This document shows positions 26,016-34,450 of a stretch of DNA of 64,000 nucleotides, one piece after another. The position numbers were made by a program, and so were the translations under genes. The notes beneath the pieces were generated by a model. That model saw only the letters and a program-made list of their open reading frames with translations, did no database searches and was not told where the DNA came from. Within the stretch, counting starts at the first letter, position 1. Every line of letters starts with the position of its first letter. The stretch is from Pseudoalteromonas shioyasakiensis (GTDB lineage Bacteria; Pseudomonadota; Gammaproteobacteria; Enterobacterales; Alteromonadaceae): assembly GCA_013391845.1 (NCBI GenBank), contig CP058414.1, positions 3,396,501-3,460,500 on the forward strand. The letters are read 5' to 3'.

Positions 26016-29000
26016 ATGAAAATTACTGATACTAGCGTTAAACGCCCGGTCTTTGCGATCGTAATCAACCTGTTATTACTTACCTTTGGTTTGGTGGCAT
26101 TTTCTATGCTCCCACTGCGAGAATACCCGGATATTGAAACACCGATTGTCAGCGTTAGCACTGATTACACTGGTGCCAGCGCAGAGATTATTGAAACCAA
26201 AATCACCCAAGTACTCGAAAACCGCATTTCGGGTATCGAAGGCATCAAAAGTATTAATTCATCGAGCCGTAATGGTCGCTCAAATATCACCATTGAGTTT
26301 AATATCAGCCGTGATATCGATGCTGCATCAAACGATGTACGCGAACGTGTAGCCCGTGCCCTAGATAGCTTACCTGAGCAAGTTCGCCCGCCAGAGGTAT
26401 CTAAATCAAACAGCGATGAAAGCCCAATTGCATGGTTCGTACTAAACAGTACTACCATGGATTCATTACAGTTATCTGATTATGCACAACGCTTTATTGT
26501 TGACCGATTAGCCGTTGTTGACGGTGTCTCAAACGTGCGTGTTGGTGGTGAACGTAAATACGCAATGAAAATCTGGTTAAACCGTAAAGCGATGGCTGCA
26601 CGCGGTATAACCAGTAGCGATATCGAAAACACGTTACGAACTGAAAACGTTGAATTACCCGCTGGAGAAATCGAGTCTATCGACCGTGATTTTACAGTAC
26701 GTACCGCCCGTAGTTATAAAGATCAGCGAGACTTTAGAAACTTGGTTATTAAACGTGGTGAAGATGGCTATTTAGTACGTTTAGGTGAAGTGGCTGATGT
26801 TCACTTAGAAGCCGCTGACGACGAAAGTCTGTTTCGCGGTAATGGCAGAAATATGATTGGCTTAGGCATTGTAAAGCAGGCCAAAGCCAATACTCTTACC
26901 GTCGTTGATAATGCCCGCGCAGAACTTGAAAAAATCAAGCGTAACCTGCCAGAAGGCACAACCATTCAAGACAGCTATGACTCATCAATTTTTATCAAAG
27001 AATCAATTGATGAAGTATATAGAACGCTTGGGATTTCAATGGCACTGGTTGTATTGGTTATCTACCTATTCTTAGGTAATATTCGTGCAACACTGGTACC
27101 TGCAGTCACGGTACCAGTAGCGCTAGTTGGTAGCTTTATGTTCTTGCTTGCTATGGGTTACTCAATCAACTTACTGACTCTATTAGCTCTCGTTCTTGCG
27201 ATAGGTTTAGTCGTAGATGACGCAATTGTAATGCTTGAAAATATTCACCGCCGAATAGAGTTAGGTGAACCGCCTCTTCTTGCTGCGTTTCGTGGTGCCC
27301 GTGAAGTTGGCTTTGCGATTATCGCCACTACGCTCGTACTAATTGCAGTCTTCGTACCGCTGGTGTTTATGGATGGCCGTATCGGCGCACTATTCACCGA
27401 ATTTGCTATGGCAGTAAGCGCCGCAGTGTTCTTCTCTAGTATTACAGCCTTAACCCTTTCTCCGGCACTTTGCTCAAAAGTACTGAAGCCATCAGAAAAA
27501 GAAAGTAAGTTTAGCCAGTGGATGGATAGAACATTTAACAAAATTGAAAACGCCTATCGTAATTCACTTACTTCAAATATGAGTCGTAAGTGGAGCTTAC
27601 TACTAATGATGATTTTGGCTGGTGTTGCCAGCTTTATGCTATTTCAAAAAGTGCCATCAGAGCTGACGCCAAAAGAAGACCGTGGAACATTCTTTATCAT
27701 GATGAGCGGCCCAGAAGGCGCTAGTTATGAGAATAATGCGGCTAACATGGCAAAAATTGAAGAGCGTTTGATGCCTTACTCTGAATCTGGTGAATTAAGT
27801 CGCGTGCTTATTCGAGTCCCGGGTTGGGGTGGTCAAGGTGGCGTGGCTATCTTAGGAATGGCTGATTGGGATAAACGCAAGCGCTCAACTTGGGAAGTAA
27901 TGGATGAAATTAGCGGTAAGATGACGGAAGTGACCGACGTACGGGCTTTTGCGATTATGCGCCGTGGTATCGGTGGCGGTGGTTCATCACGCCCAATTGA
28001 GTTTGTATTGCAAGGTAACGATTACGATCAACTAGCTGATTGGCGAGACCGTATTATCCAGCGTGCAGAGAAAAACCCTGGTTTGGTGAGAATCGACCAT
28101 GATTACAAAGAAACCTTCCCGCAGTTTTTAATCAACATTGATAAAAACAAAGCTGCAGATTTAGGTGTTTCTGTATCTGATGTAGGTCGCACGCTAGAAA
28201 CCATGTTAGGCCAACGTCGCGTAACGACCTTTATCGACCGCGGTGAAGAATACGATGTAATTTTAAAAGGGACCAAAGAAGATTTTGCTAACCCGACTGA
28301 TATTTCAAATATCTACTTAAAATCACGCAGTGGCGAATTGGTTCCGCTAGATAGCTTAATTAGTTTAAAAGAAGAAGCCACAGCGTCTCGTTTGAACCGC
28401 TATAACCGTATGCGCGCAATTACGTTAAGTGCGAATTTAGCAGATGGCTATACCTTAGAAGAAGCGCTGAACTTCTTAAATCAAGTTGCGGCTGAAGAAA
28501 ATGACATAGACGGTGCAATTGACTACAAAGGTGAATCGCAACTATTCTATGAAGGTGCATCAGCAATGACCTATGTGTTCATTCTTGCACTAACTGTAAC
28601 TTTCTTAGTACTTGCAGCCCAGTTTGAAAGCTTCATTCACCCGTTTGTGATCATGCTTACCGTTCCGCTTGGTTTAGTCGGCGCATTATTTGGCTTATGG
28701 TACACAGATCTCACTCTGAATATTTACAGCCAAATTGGTATCGTAATGCTAATTGGTTTGAGTGCGAAAAATGGTATTTTGATTGTTGAGTTTGCTAACC
28801 AACTACGCGATAAAGGCGTTGAATTTGACGAAGCGATTACTCAAGCAGCTACGCAGCGTTTACGCCCCATTATCATGACCTCACTGACCACTGTAATGAG
28901 CTCGGTACCGCTAGTACTTGCAAGTGGCCCAGGTGCAGAAAGCCGTATGGTAATTGGTGTGGTGGTATTTACTGGTGTTATTGTTGCAACCTTACTTACC

Positions 29001-29114
29001 TTATTCGTAGTACCTGCAGCATACAGTGCGCTAGCCAGAAATACCCAGTCGCCTGAGTACTTACAAAGCAAGTTAGAACAACAGGCAAAAGATAAGCCGT
29101 TAGAAGAAATTTAA
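26016..29114 (+). CDS. RND multidrug efflux permease (AcrB/MexB, HAE1 family)
   Basis: The 1032-residue proton-driven pump has 12 membrane helices and two large periplasmic loops. It starts with the family phrase SVKRPVFAIVINLLLLTFG. The proton-relay Asp pair is intact in GLVVDDAIVMLENIHR near residue 400, and the Lys is intact in IGLSAKNGILIVEFANQLRD near residue 915. Substrates are hydrophobic drugs, dyes, detergents or bile-like compounds in characterised members; the specificity here is not readable. It is translationally close-coupled to the adaptor gene. Confidence 0.95.
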   Translation: MKITDTSVKRPVFAIVINLLLLTFGLVAFSMLPLREYPDIETPIVSVSTDYTGASAEIIETKITQVLENRISGIEGIKSINSSSRNGRSNITIEFNISRDIDAASNDVRERVARALDSLPEQVRPPEVSKSNSDESPIAWFVLNSTTMDSLQLSDYAQRFIVDRLAVVDGVSNVRVGGERKYAMKIWLNRKAMAARGITSSDIENTLRTENVELPAGEIESIDRDFTVRTARSYKDQRDFRNLVIKRGEDGYLVRLGEVADVHLEAADDESLFRGNGRNMIGLGIVKQAKANTLTVVDNARAELEKIKRNLPEGTTIQDSYDSSIFIKESIDEVYRTLGISMALVVLVIYLFLGNIRATLVPAVTVPVALVGSFMFLLAMGYSINLLTLLALVLAIGLVVDDAIVMLENIHRRIELGEPPLLAAFRGAREVGFAIIATTLVLIAVFVPLVFMDGRIGALFTEFAMAVSAAVFFSSITALTLSPALCSKVLKPSEKESKFSQWMDRTFNKIENAYRNSLTSNMSRKWSLLLMMILAGVASFMLFQKVPSELTPKEDRGTFFIMMSGPEGASYENNAANMAKIEERLMPYSESGELSRVLIRVPGWGGQGGVAILGMADWDKRKRSTWEVMDEISGKMTEVTDVRAFAIMRRGIGGGGSSRPIEFVLQGNDYDQLADWRDRIIQRAEKNPGLVRIDHDYKETFPQFLINIDKNKAADLGVSVSDVGRTLETMLGQRRVTTFIDRGEEYDVILKGTKEDFANPTDISNIYLKSRSGELVPLDSLISLKEEATASRLNRYNRMRAITLSANLADGYTLEEALNFLNQVAAEENDIDGAIDYKGESQLFYEGASAMTYVFILALTVTFLVLAAQFESFIHPFVIMLTVPLGLVGALFGLWYTDLTLNIYSQIGIVMLIGLSAKNGILIVEFANQLRDKGVEFDEAITQAATQRLRPIIMTSLTTVMSSVPLVLASGPGAESRMVIGVVVFTGVIVATLLTLFVVPAAYSALARNTQSPEYLQSKLEQQAKDKPLEEI

Positions 29115-29130
29115 ACGAGTTTAAGATGTT

Positions 29131-29163
29131 ACAAAACGCCGTCTTTACGGCGTTTTGTTTTTT
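29131..29163 (+). terminator. Terminator after the RND operon
   Basis: ACAAAACGCCGT-CTTT-ACGGCGTTTTGTTTTTT. Confidence 0.9.
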
Positions 29164-29198
29164 CAGCTATAGTCAGCAAAAAGGTAAGGAAGTTAAAT

Positions 29199-29732
29199 AT
29201 GGATAACAACATACAAATAGCTACTTTTGGCGGCGGCTGCTTTTGGTGTATTGATGCAGCATTTAGACGTGTGAAAGGAGTACTTAATGTCAGCTCTGGC
29301 TATGCTGGCGGCGAGATTGAAAACCCAAGTTATCAGCAAATTTGTACTGGCTTAACAGGTCATGCCGAGGTTGTTCAGCTTGATTTCGACAGCAGTGTTG
29401 TGAGCTATAACACCCTACTTGAAATGTTCTTCACTTTACATGATGCCACACAGTTAAACCGTCAAGGTAATGATGTCGGCACGCAGTATCGCAGTGTGAT
29501 TTATTATCATGATGAACAACAAAAAACTGAGTCACAAGCCATGATTGATGCTTTACAAAAGCAAATTCGTGAACCCATTGTGACTGAACTCAGCCCTCTA
29601 TCAAACTTTTATCCTGCAGAGCAGTACCACCAAGACTATTACAATGAAAACCCGAATCAAGGTTATTGCAGCATACTTATTGCCCCAAAGCTTGCTAAGT
29701 TCGAGCAATATTTCGCTGATAAACTAAAATGA
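29199..29732 (+). CDS. msrA: Peptide methionine sulfoxide reductase MsrA
   Basis: MsrA reduces the S-epimer of methionine sulfoxide in proteins. The 177-residue enzyme has the catalytic GGGCFWC motif at its start, then VSSGYAGGEIENPSYQQICT, GHAEVVQLDFD and DVGTQYRSVIYYH. The resolving Cys probably lies in NPNQGYCSILIAPKLAKF. An AAGGAAG site precedes the ATG. It is a single-gene unit between two terminators. Another MsrA-family gene could exist elsewhere in the genome; no MsrB domain is attached. Confidence 0.95.
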   Translation: MDNNIQIATFGGGCFWCIDAAFRRVKGVLNVSSGYAGGEIENPSYQQICTGLTGHAEVVQLDFDSSVVSYNTLLEMFFTLHDATQLNRQGNDVGTQYRSVIYYHDEQQKTESQAMIDALQKQIREPIVTELSPLSNFYPAEQYHQDYYNENPNQGYCSILIAPKLAKFEQYFADKLK

Positions 29733-29765
29733 AAAAAGCCCGCTAAGTAGGTAGCGAGCTTTTAG
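29733..29765 (+). terminator. Probable terminator after msrA
   Basis: AAAAGCCCGCTA pairs with TAGCGAGCTTTT with one mismatch, directly after the msrA stop. Confidence 0.65.
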
Positions 29766-29880
29766 ACGCAGAACTAATAATGAAGCTGAGCTTGTTTTTT
29801 ACTTATACAAATGACATGAATGGGCAAATTAATGTCAATTACTCGCTTTAAGCAAACAGCTCAGCTGGCCTTAATAACTA

Positions 29881-31734
29881 TTAGAACTGATAACGGGCAC
29901 CTACAAACAAGCGGCGCTCAGCCGTGTTGTAGTAGTAATATTCATCGTTGATGAAGTCACCATCTAAGTCAGTGCCATAAGCATCAACGGCGTTGTAATC
30001 TTTATCGAATAGGTTTTCTATTCGTAGTGACACAGTTAAGTTGTCAGTCGCTTGGTAGTGACCTACTAAATTCCATAATGTATATGAAGGTAAGTGCGTT
30101 AACTTACCATCACGATCACCACGGTATTGCATATCGATACCGGCATCAAAATCACCCCATGCTTTGTGCAATGACCAATTCACACTGTGATTTGACACAT
30201 AGGTGAGTGACTGACCTGTTTGTGTATCTTCCGCTGAAAGGTAGGTAAAGTTAAAGCTATGATCAAAGCCAAATACTTGGTTTTTAAAACTAAACTCAAC
30301 ACCTTCGTGGCGAGCTTCGTTTATATTGGTTGGGAGCCATTGCCCTAATGCATTTGGTGCCCAAGCGATTTTATTGTCGATTTCGCTGCGGAAAATCGCA
30401 ATATCAAGACTAATATCATTCACATTGAGTGATAAACCAAGCTCTTGGTTATCTGATGTTTCAGGGTTTAACTCTGGATTACCTGAGCCTGGGTAATATA
30501 GATCATTAAATGTTGGAGATTTAAAACCAGTACTTTGACTAACACGGAATGTGGCGATGTCATTTAAGTGATAGCCTACAGCTGCAGTGTATGTTGTTTC
30601 ATCACCAAACTGCTGATCATCATCTTGGCGAACTGTCAGGTTAGCGAGTACTTGTTCGTCATCATAATATGCGCCAACAAACACAGCGAATACTTCACGG
30701 CTGTCTTTTAAGTATGTACCTGAGTTAGTGTTCACTTCATCTTTATACCAATTCAAACCGCCACTAAGAGTCAGTGCTTGATTGAAAAAGTATTGGCCAT
30801 TGTAATCGATTTGCTCACGCTCAGTTTCAAACTTATCAACCACCGTTGCACCAGTGTAATCAATACGTGAGTCATCTGAACTATCACTTGATATGGCAAT
30901 ATCGATGGCATGGCTGTGTTTTTCGAAGGCTTTTTTCCAACCGAATGAAGCTTGGTAATTTTCGAACTCGCCTTTTTCTACGGTACTGTTTGCTGGGCTA
31001 TAAGCACTGTCGTATTTGGCTTCGCCTTCTGAGTACTGTGCTTGAGCTAAAAATTCACCTAATTGCTCATTTTGATAACCTAGATTAAAGCCAAGGTTTT
31101 TGTTTTCGTAGCCGTCTTCATCTGGCGCTAGACCTTGAAGAACATCAAAACCATCTGTTTTTTCATAACCAGCATTAACAGCAACATCAACACCCGCAAA
31201 CTGACCACCCGTCGCTACTTGGTACGCTTGATAAGAGTCTGAGCCAAAAGTCACGTCTAAGGTCGTGTTTTGTGCTTTACGCGTAATGATATTAATCACA
31301 CCTGCTAGCGCATCAGAGCCATATACAGCAGCACGTGAGCCTTTAATTACTTCAACACGCTCAATACTGTTTAAAGGAATATTGCTAATACTTTTATAAC
31401 CAAGTGTTGCAGAGCCTGTACGTACACCATCAATTAAAATAAGCGTATGACGAGAGCTTGCACCACGTAAAGAAACACCTGAGCTTTGCCCAAAACCACC
31501 ATTAGCATTAATTTGAAAGCCTGCTTGAGTCGCCAGTAAGCTTGGTAAGTCACGCACATAGCTTGCTTCAATATCAGCACGGTCAATAACAGTGACACTG
31601 GCTAATACATCATTAATTGATTGTTCGAATTTATTGGCAGTAACTGTGATGTGCTCTATTGATTGCTCGTCAGCAGATACAGAAAAAGATAACGCAGCAG
31701 CAACCGCTACGCATAACGCAGATTTATTTAGCAT
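29881..31734 (-). CDS. btuB: TonB-dependent receptor, BtuB-like (cobalamin uptake)
   Basis: The 617-residue outer-membrane receptor has a signal peptide (MLNKSALCVAVAAALSFSVSA), a TonB box (about EHITVTANKF), a plug domain (about 35-155, with LPSLLATQAGFQINANGGFG, IERVEVIKGSRAAVYGSDAL and AGVINIITR) and a 22-strand barrel ending in YQF. The best BtuB evidence is the cobalamin riboswitch in its leader; plug wording also resembles BtuB. The start at 31734 is chosen because the upstream ATG at 31764 falls inside the riboswitch and would precede the signal peptide. No btuCDF genes are adjacent. Confidence 0.93.
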   Translation of the reverse strand: MLNKSALCVAVAAALSFSVSADEQSIEHITVTANKFEQSINDVLASVTVIDRADIEASYVRDLPSLLATQAGFQINANGGFGQSSGVSLRGASSRHTLILIDGVRTGSATLGYKSISNIPLNSIERVEVIKGSRAAVYGSDALAGVINIITRKAQNTTLDVTFGSDSYQAYQVATGGQFAGVDVAVNAGYEKTDGFDVLQGLAPDEDGYENKNLGFNLGYQNEQLGEFLAQAQYSEGEAKYDSAYSPANSTVEKGEFENYQASFGWKKAFEKHSHAIDIAISSDSSDDSRIDYTGATVVDKFETEREQIDYNGQYFFNQALTLSGGLNWYKDEVNTNSGTYLKDSREVFAVFVGAYYDDEQVLANLTVRQDDDQQFGDETTYTAAVGYHLNDIATFRVSQSTGFKSPTFNDLYYPGSGNPELNPETSDNQELGLSLNVNDISLDIAIFRSEIDNKIAWAPNALGQWLPTNINEARHEGVEFSFKNQVFGFDHSFNFTYLSAEDTQTGQSLTYVSNHSVNWSLHKAWGDFDAGIDMQYRGDRDGKLTHLPSYTLWNLVGHYQATDNLTVSLRIENLFDKDYNAVDAYGTDLDGDFINDEYYYYNTAERRLFVGARYQF

Positions 31735-31739
31735 GATAT

Positions 31740-31905
31740 CCCCTAGCCTGTGCCCACCGCACACGCGAATAGTAAGTTAATTCAAGGCCGGTCTCCGGAC
31801 TCTGTACATGCATGGCATATACATTACCGTTGCGGGGGCAGTGTTGGCATTGTTTTCTCCCTGAAAACGCACCGACTTCCCGATTATCTTGCGACTATTT
31901 CACCC
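31740..31905 (-). ncRNA. Cobalamin (adenosylcobalamin-type) riboswitch in the btuB leader
   Basis: Read on the minus strand, the leader has GGGAAGTCGGTGCG (complement of 31869-31882), then the B12 box CTGCCCCCGCAACGGTAA (around 31822-31841). AGTCCGGAGACCGGCC (31786-31801) comes next. These are the conserved elements of the class in the right order. A small hairpin TGTGC-GGTGG-GCACA follows, just before the AGGGGATATC ribosome site and the btuB ATG. This suggests control of translation initiation: ligand binding would hide the ribosome site and shut off the receptor when cobalamin is plentiful. Confidence 0.93.
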
Positions 31906-32053
31906 TTTGAAATATAACGTATCTGAAGATACAGCAAGCACCTCGAAAATAGGCCGTTATTGTGATGATTTTGGGGAAGAAAGTCAATGGACGGCTATAC
32001 TTCTAAAGCAAAGCTTTAAGCCTAAAGCTTCAAACTGTAAGTGGAGTCAGATC

Positions 32054-32087
32054 AAAAAAGCCAATCAGCATGGTGATTGGCTTTTAT
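32054..32087 (-). terminator. Terminator after the 79-residue small gene
   Basis: AAAAAAGCCAATCA-GCATGG-TGATTGGCTTTT has T tracts on both strands, between the small minus-strand gene and the btuB riboswitch. Confidence 0.85.
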
Positions 32088-32097
32088 AAAACAATGA

Positions 32098-32337
32098 TTA
32101 CCAGAAGTACTCGTGAGGTTTTGAATTTCCTAACGGAAAAACAATTCCTTCTGGGTCAGCACCATTCAGCACAAGCTTGCAAAGAGCTTTATTTAAGCGT
32201 CTTCTTGGCTTGGTCATCGTCATTTTCACCCACCAACTTGGTGTTTGTTGGTAAAAATAAGTACTGTGTGGGCCTGTGTATTTTCTGTTTATTTTACCGT
32301 GTTTATTACGGTCAATTGTTTTGTTCTTTACTGACAT
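32098..32337 (-). CDS. Small basic hypothetical protein, 79 residues
   Basis: I do not recognise a named family. The protein is rich in Lys/Arg/Trp/Tyr (KHGKINRKYTGPHSTYFYQQ, TKPRRRLNKALCKLV) and ends with a Pro/Gly-rich acidic-basic mix (PEGIVFPLGNSKPHEYFW). An AGAGGA site sits 6 bases before the ATG, and a strong terminator follows the stop. Both support a real gene over the overlapping plus-strand frame at 32070-32339. The basic, aromatic composition could suit nucleic-acid binding, but nothing shows this directly. Confidence 0.72.
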   Translation of the reverse strand: MSVKNKTIDRNKHGKINRKYTGPHSTYFYQQTPSWWVKMTMTKPRRRLNKALCKLVLNGADPEGIVFPLGNSKPHEYFW

Positions 32338-32480
32338 AAATATCCTCTAGCTGAAAATAGCTAGAAGATATCTTTTTCTCTGTAACCTAATATTCGTCTC
32401 AAAATACGCTCCTTGTAAAGTTCAGAAACTTGCAGGTTTATAGCTTAAAACCTACAGCTCAAAGCTATAAACACAGAGTA

Positions 32481-32963
32481 TTAATCGCGGAAGTTTTTGA
32501 ACTGGAATGGTTGACCTAAATCAGCAGTACGAACAACTTGCATTGCTTCTTGTAAATCATCACGTTTTTTACCTGTTACACGTAATTCTTCACCTTGAAT
32601 AGCGGCTTGTACTTTGATTTTTGAGTCCTTGATTAATTTAACGATTTTCTTCGCTACGTCTTTTTCAATACCTTGCTTAAGCGCAACGTCACGCATTACG
32701 TATTTACCACTACGCGACTCATCTCTTAATTCTAAGCTAGATACATCTAAGCCACGCTTTGAAATTTTCGCAGCAAGAATGTCAAAAAGTTGCATAACTT
32801 GTTGTGGTGCTTCTGCTTTTAACTTGATTACTTTATCACTTAGTTCGATTGATGCATCAACACCACGAAAATCAAAACGCGTCTCTAGTTCACGCTTTGC
32901 ATTATCTACTGCATTCTGCGCTTCGTTCATTTCTACTTCAGAAACAATATCAAATGAAGGCAT
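32481..32963 (-). CDS. yajQ: YajQ-family nucleotide (cyclic-di-GMP)-binding protein
   Basis: The 160-residue protein has the two-lobed YajQ fold: [20 protein letters not shown] at the start, [15 protein letters not shown], a central [20 protein letters not shown], and the C-terminal [20 protein letters not shown] strand. Members bind nucleotides, and the Xanthomonas homolog is a cyclic-di-GMP effector. GGAG lies 6 bases before the ATG. It is monocistronic. Cyclic-di-GMP binding is a family property, not proven for this copy. Confidence 0.95.
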   Translation of the reverse strand: MPSFDIVSEVEMNEAQNAVDNAKRELETRFDFRGVDASIELSDKVIKLKAEAPQQVMQLFDILAAKISKRGLDVSSLELRDESRSGKYVMRDVALKQGIEKDVAKKIVKLIKDSKIKVQAAIQGEELRVTGKKRDDLQEAMQVVRTADLGQPFQFKNFRD

Positions 32964-33120
32964 GGGGTTCTCCTAACATAGTCTTTTTTAAATTCATTTA
33001 TGGTTGGCAATTATAACGCTTATTTGTCGATTCTTTCTATTTTTATCCGATTTGTTCAGGTGCGATGCAAAAATTGTTTGATATACTGACCATTCAATTT
33101 CGGCATTTTTAGGGTTTATT

Positions 33121-33471
33121 GTGACAAGGCGTGTTTACCAAGTTATCTTTTTAGCCAGCATTATTGGCTTTACAATTTTATTTGCCAAAGAAATTAAAGG
33201 GGTGAGCAACCTCTTTCCACACGTAGATAAAGTGGCGCATTTTGGTATTTTCTTTGTACTGGCTATGGTGATGGACAAAGCCTTTAAATTGCCTCTTTTG
33301 GTGCAAATTTTACTATTAGCCGGATATGGTGCGGCCATAGAGTTTATGCAAGATATGCTGCCTTACCGTCAAGCTTCGGTTGGGGACTTTGTCGCTGATT
33401 TTATCGGTGCTGTAAGCTATTTTATTATAAAACTTGGTTTTCATGTAGGTAGTAAGCAACGTAATGGCTAA
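33121..33471 (+). CDS. VanZ-like membrane protein
   Basis: The 116-residue protein has four hydrophobic segments. It shows the VanZ-like signature HVDKVAHFGIFFVLAMVMD followed by GAAIEFMQDMLPYRQASVGD and VADFIGAVSYFI. The GTG start at 33121 is the only sensible one. It overlaps panE by 8 bp, so the two are co-translated. VanZ gives low-level teicoplanin resistance in enterococci; the role of short chromosomal homologs in gram-negative bacteria is unknown. Confidence 0.85.
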   Translation: MTRRVYQVIFLASIIGFTILFAKEIKGVSNLFPHVDKVAHFGIFFVLAMVMDKAFKLPLLVQILLLAGYGAAIEFMQDMLPYRQASVGDFVADFIGAVSYFIIKLGFHVGSKQRNG

Positions 33472-34357
33472 CATATTAATTGTTGGCGACGGTGCGATTG
33501 GCTTGTTGTTTAGCCATTTTTTATCTGCACAACATGACATTACATTACTGACCCGTAAGCCAACCCTGACCACGCGCTTTTATCAAGCCAGTAATGGTAA
33601 ATCACATCCAATTAAAGCTCGCCTTATTCACCACAAAGAGCTTAGTCAATCCGCCCCCTTTGACTTAGTATTAATCACAGTTAAAGCATTTCAGGTGCAA
33701 GCTGCCTTTGGACAAGTAAAACCTTACCTTAGTAAAACATGCCAAATCGTTATTTCTCATAATGGTATGGGTAATGTTGATGAAGTTAATGCCCAGTTGT
33801 TAGACTCTCAAGGGTTAGCGTTTTTAACAACGCGTTTAGCTGGCTTTAAAACAACGCCTTATAGTGTGAGCCATACTGGTAATGGCGAAAGCGTGCTGGG
33901 TGCTTGCAATAACGCTGCTAGTGGAAAGCTCAATGAGCTAAAGCTGCAGTTTAGCTACTTACCACACTTTTCTGTTAGTGATGATATCCACTCATTGCGT
34001 TGGCAAAAGCTGTTAGTGAATATTGCCATAAACCCGTTAACAGCGATTCATAACATTAAAAATGGCCAATTACGTGCACCGCAATTTAGTACTCGTATCA
34101 TTAACTTGCTCAATGAAGCATGCCTTGTTGCCAATAAACAAGGTGTTGACGTAAAGCTTAGCGAGGCACTGGACCAAGCCTATTCAGTGATGACAGCAAC
34201 CGCTGAAAACTTTTCTTCTATGCAGCAAGACATCAGCCATAATCGAGAGTCTGAAATTGATGCAATTTGTGGTTATGTGTGTGAACAAGGCGCTAAATTA
34301 GGCGTAAAAACACCTTATAATCAAGCAATGCTTAGCATGATAAAAATAAAAAGTTAG
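33464..34357 (+). CDS. panE: 2-dehydropantoate 2-reductase (ketopantoate reductase)
   Basis: The 297-residue NADPH-dependent enzyme of pantothenate synthesis opens with a Rossmann motif (ILIVGDGAIGLLFSHFL). It contains ISHNGMGNVDEV in place of the usual QNG phrase, and the catalytic-helix region WQKLLVNIAINPLTAIHNI, whose Lys is the expected general acid. A C-terminal helical domain (SSMQQDISHNRESEIDAICG) completes the fold. It overlaps the VanZ-like gene. Paralogs of PanE can act on other 2-oxo acids, so the substrate is probable rather than certain. Confidence 0.88.
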   Translation: MANILIVGDGAIGLLFSHFLSAQHDITLLTRKPTLTTRFYQASNGKSHPIKARLIHHKELSQSAPFDLVLITVKAFQVQAAFGQVKPYLSKTCQIVISHNGMGNVDEVNAQLLDSQGLAFLTTRLAGFKTTPYSVSHTGNGESVLGACNNAASGKLNELKLQFSYLPHFSVSDDIHSLRWQKLLVNIAINPLTAIHNIKNGQLRAPQFSTRIINLLNEACLVANKQGVDVKLSEALDQAYSVMTATAENFSSMQQDISHNRESEIDAICGYVCEQGAKLGVKTPYNQAMLSMIKIKS

Positions 34358-34412
34358 CGAGGGGAAAGAGTAAAGTTACTAGCTTTCGTTTCTCGCAGTT
34401 ATTTTCGGCATT

Positions 34413-34440
34413 AAAAAAGCGCGAACATGTCGCGCTTTTA
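34413..34440. terminator. Terminator between converging panE and thiI
   Basis: AAAAGCGCGA-ACATG-TCGCGCTTTT with T runs on both sides. Confidence 0.85.
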
Positions 34441-34450
34441 TCACTATCCC

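Noticed and set aside
31889..32089. A 66-residue plus-strand frame over the btuB leader
   Set aside because: It lies across the riboswitch and a terminator and has no ribosome site.
32070..32339. An 89-residue plus-strand frame antisense to the small basic gene
   Set aside because: The minus-strand frame has a ribosome site and terminator; this one starts within the terminator stem.
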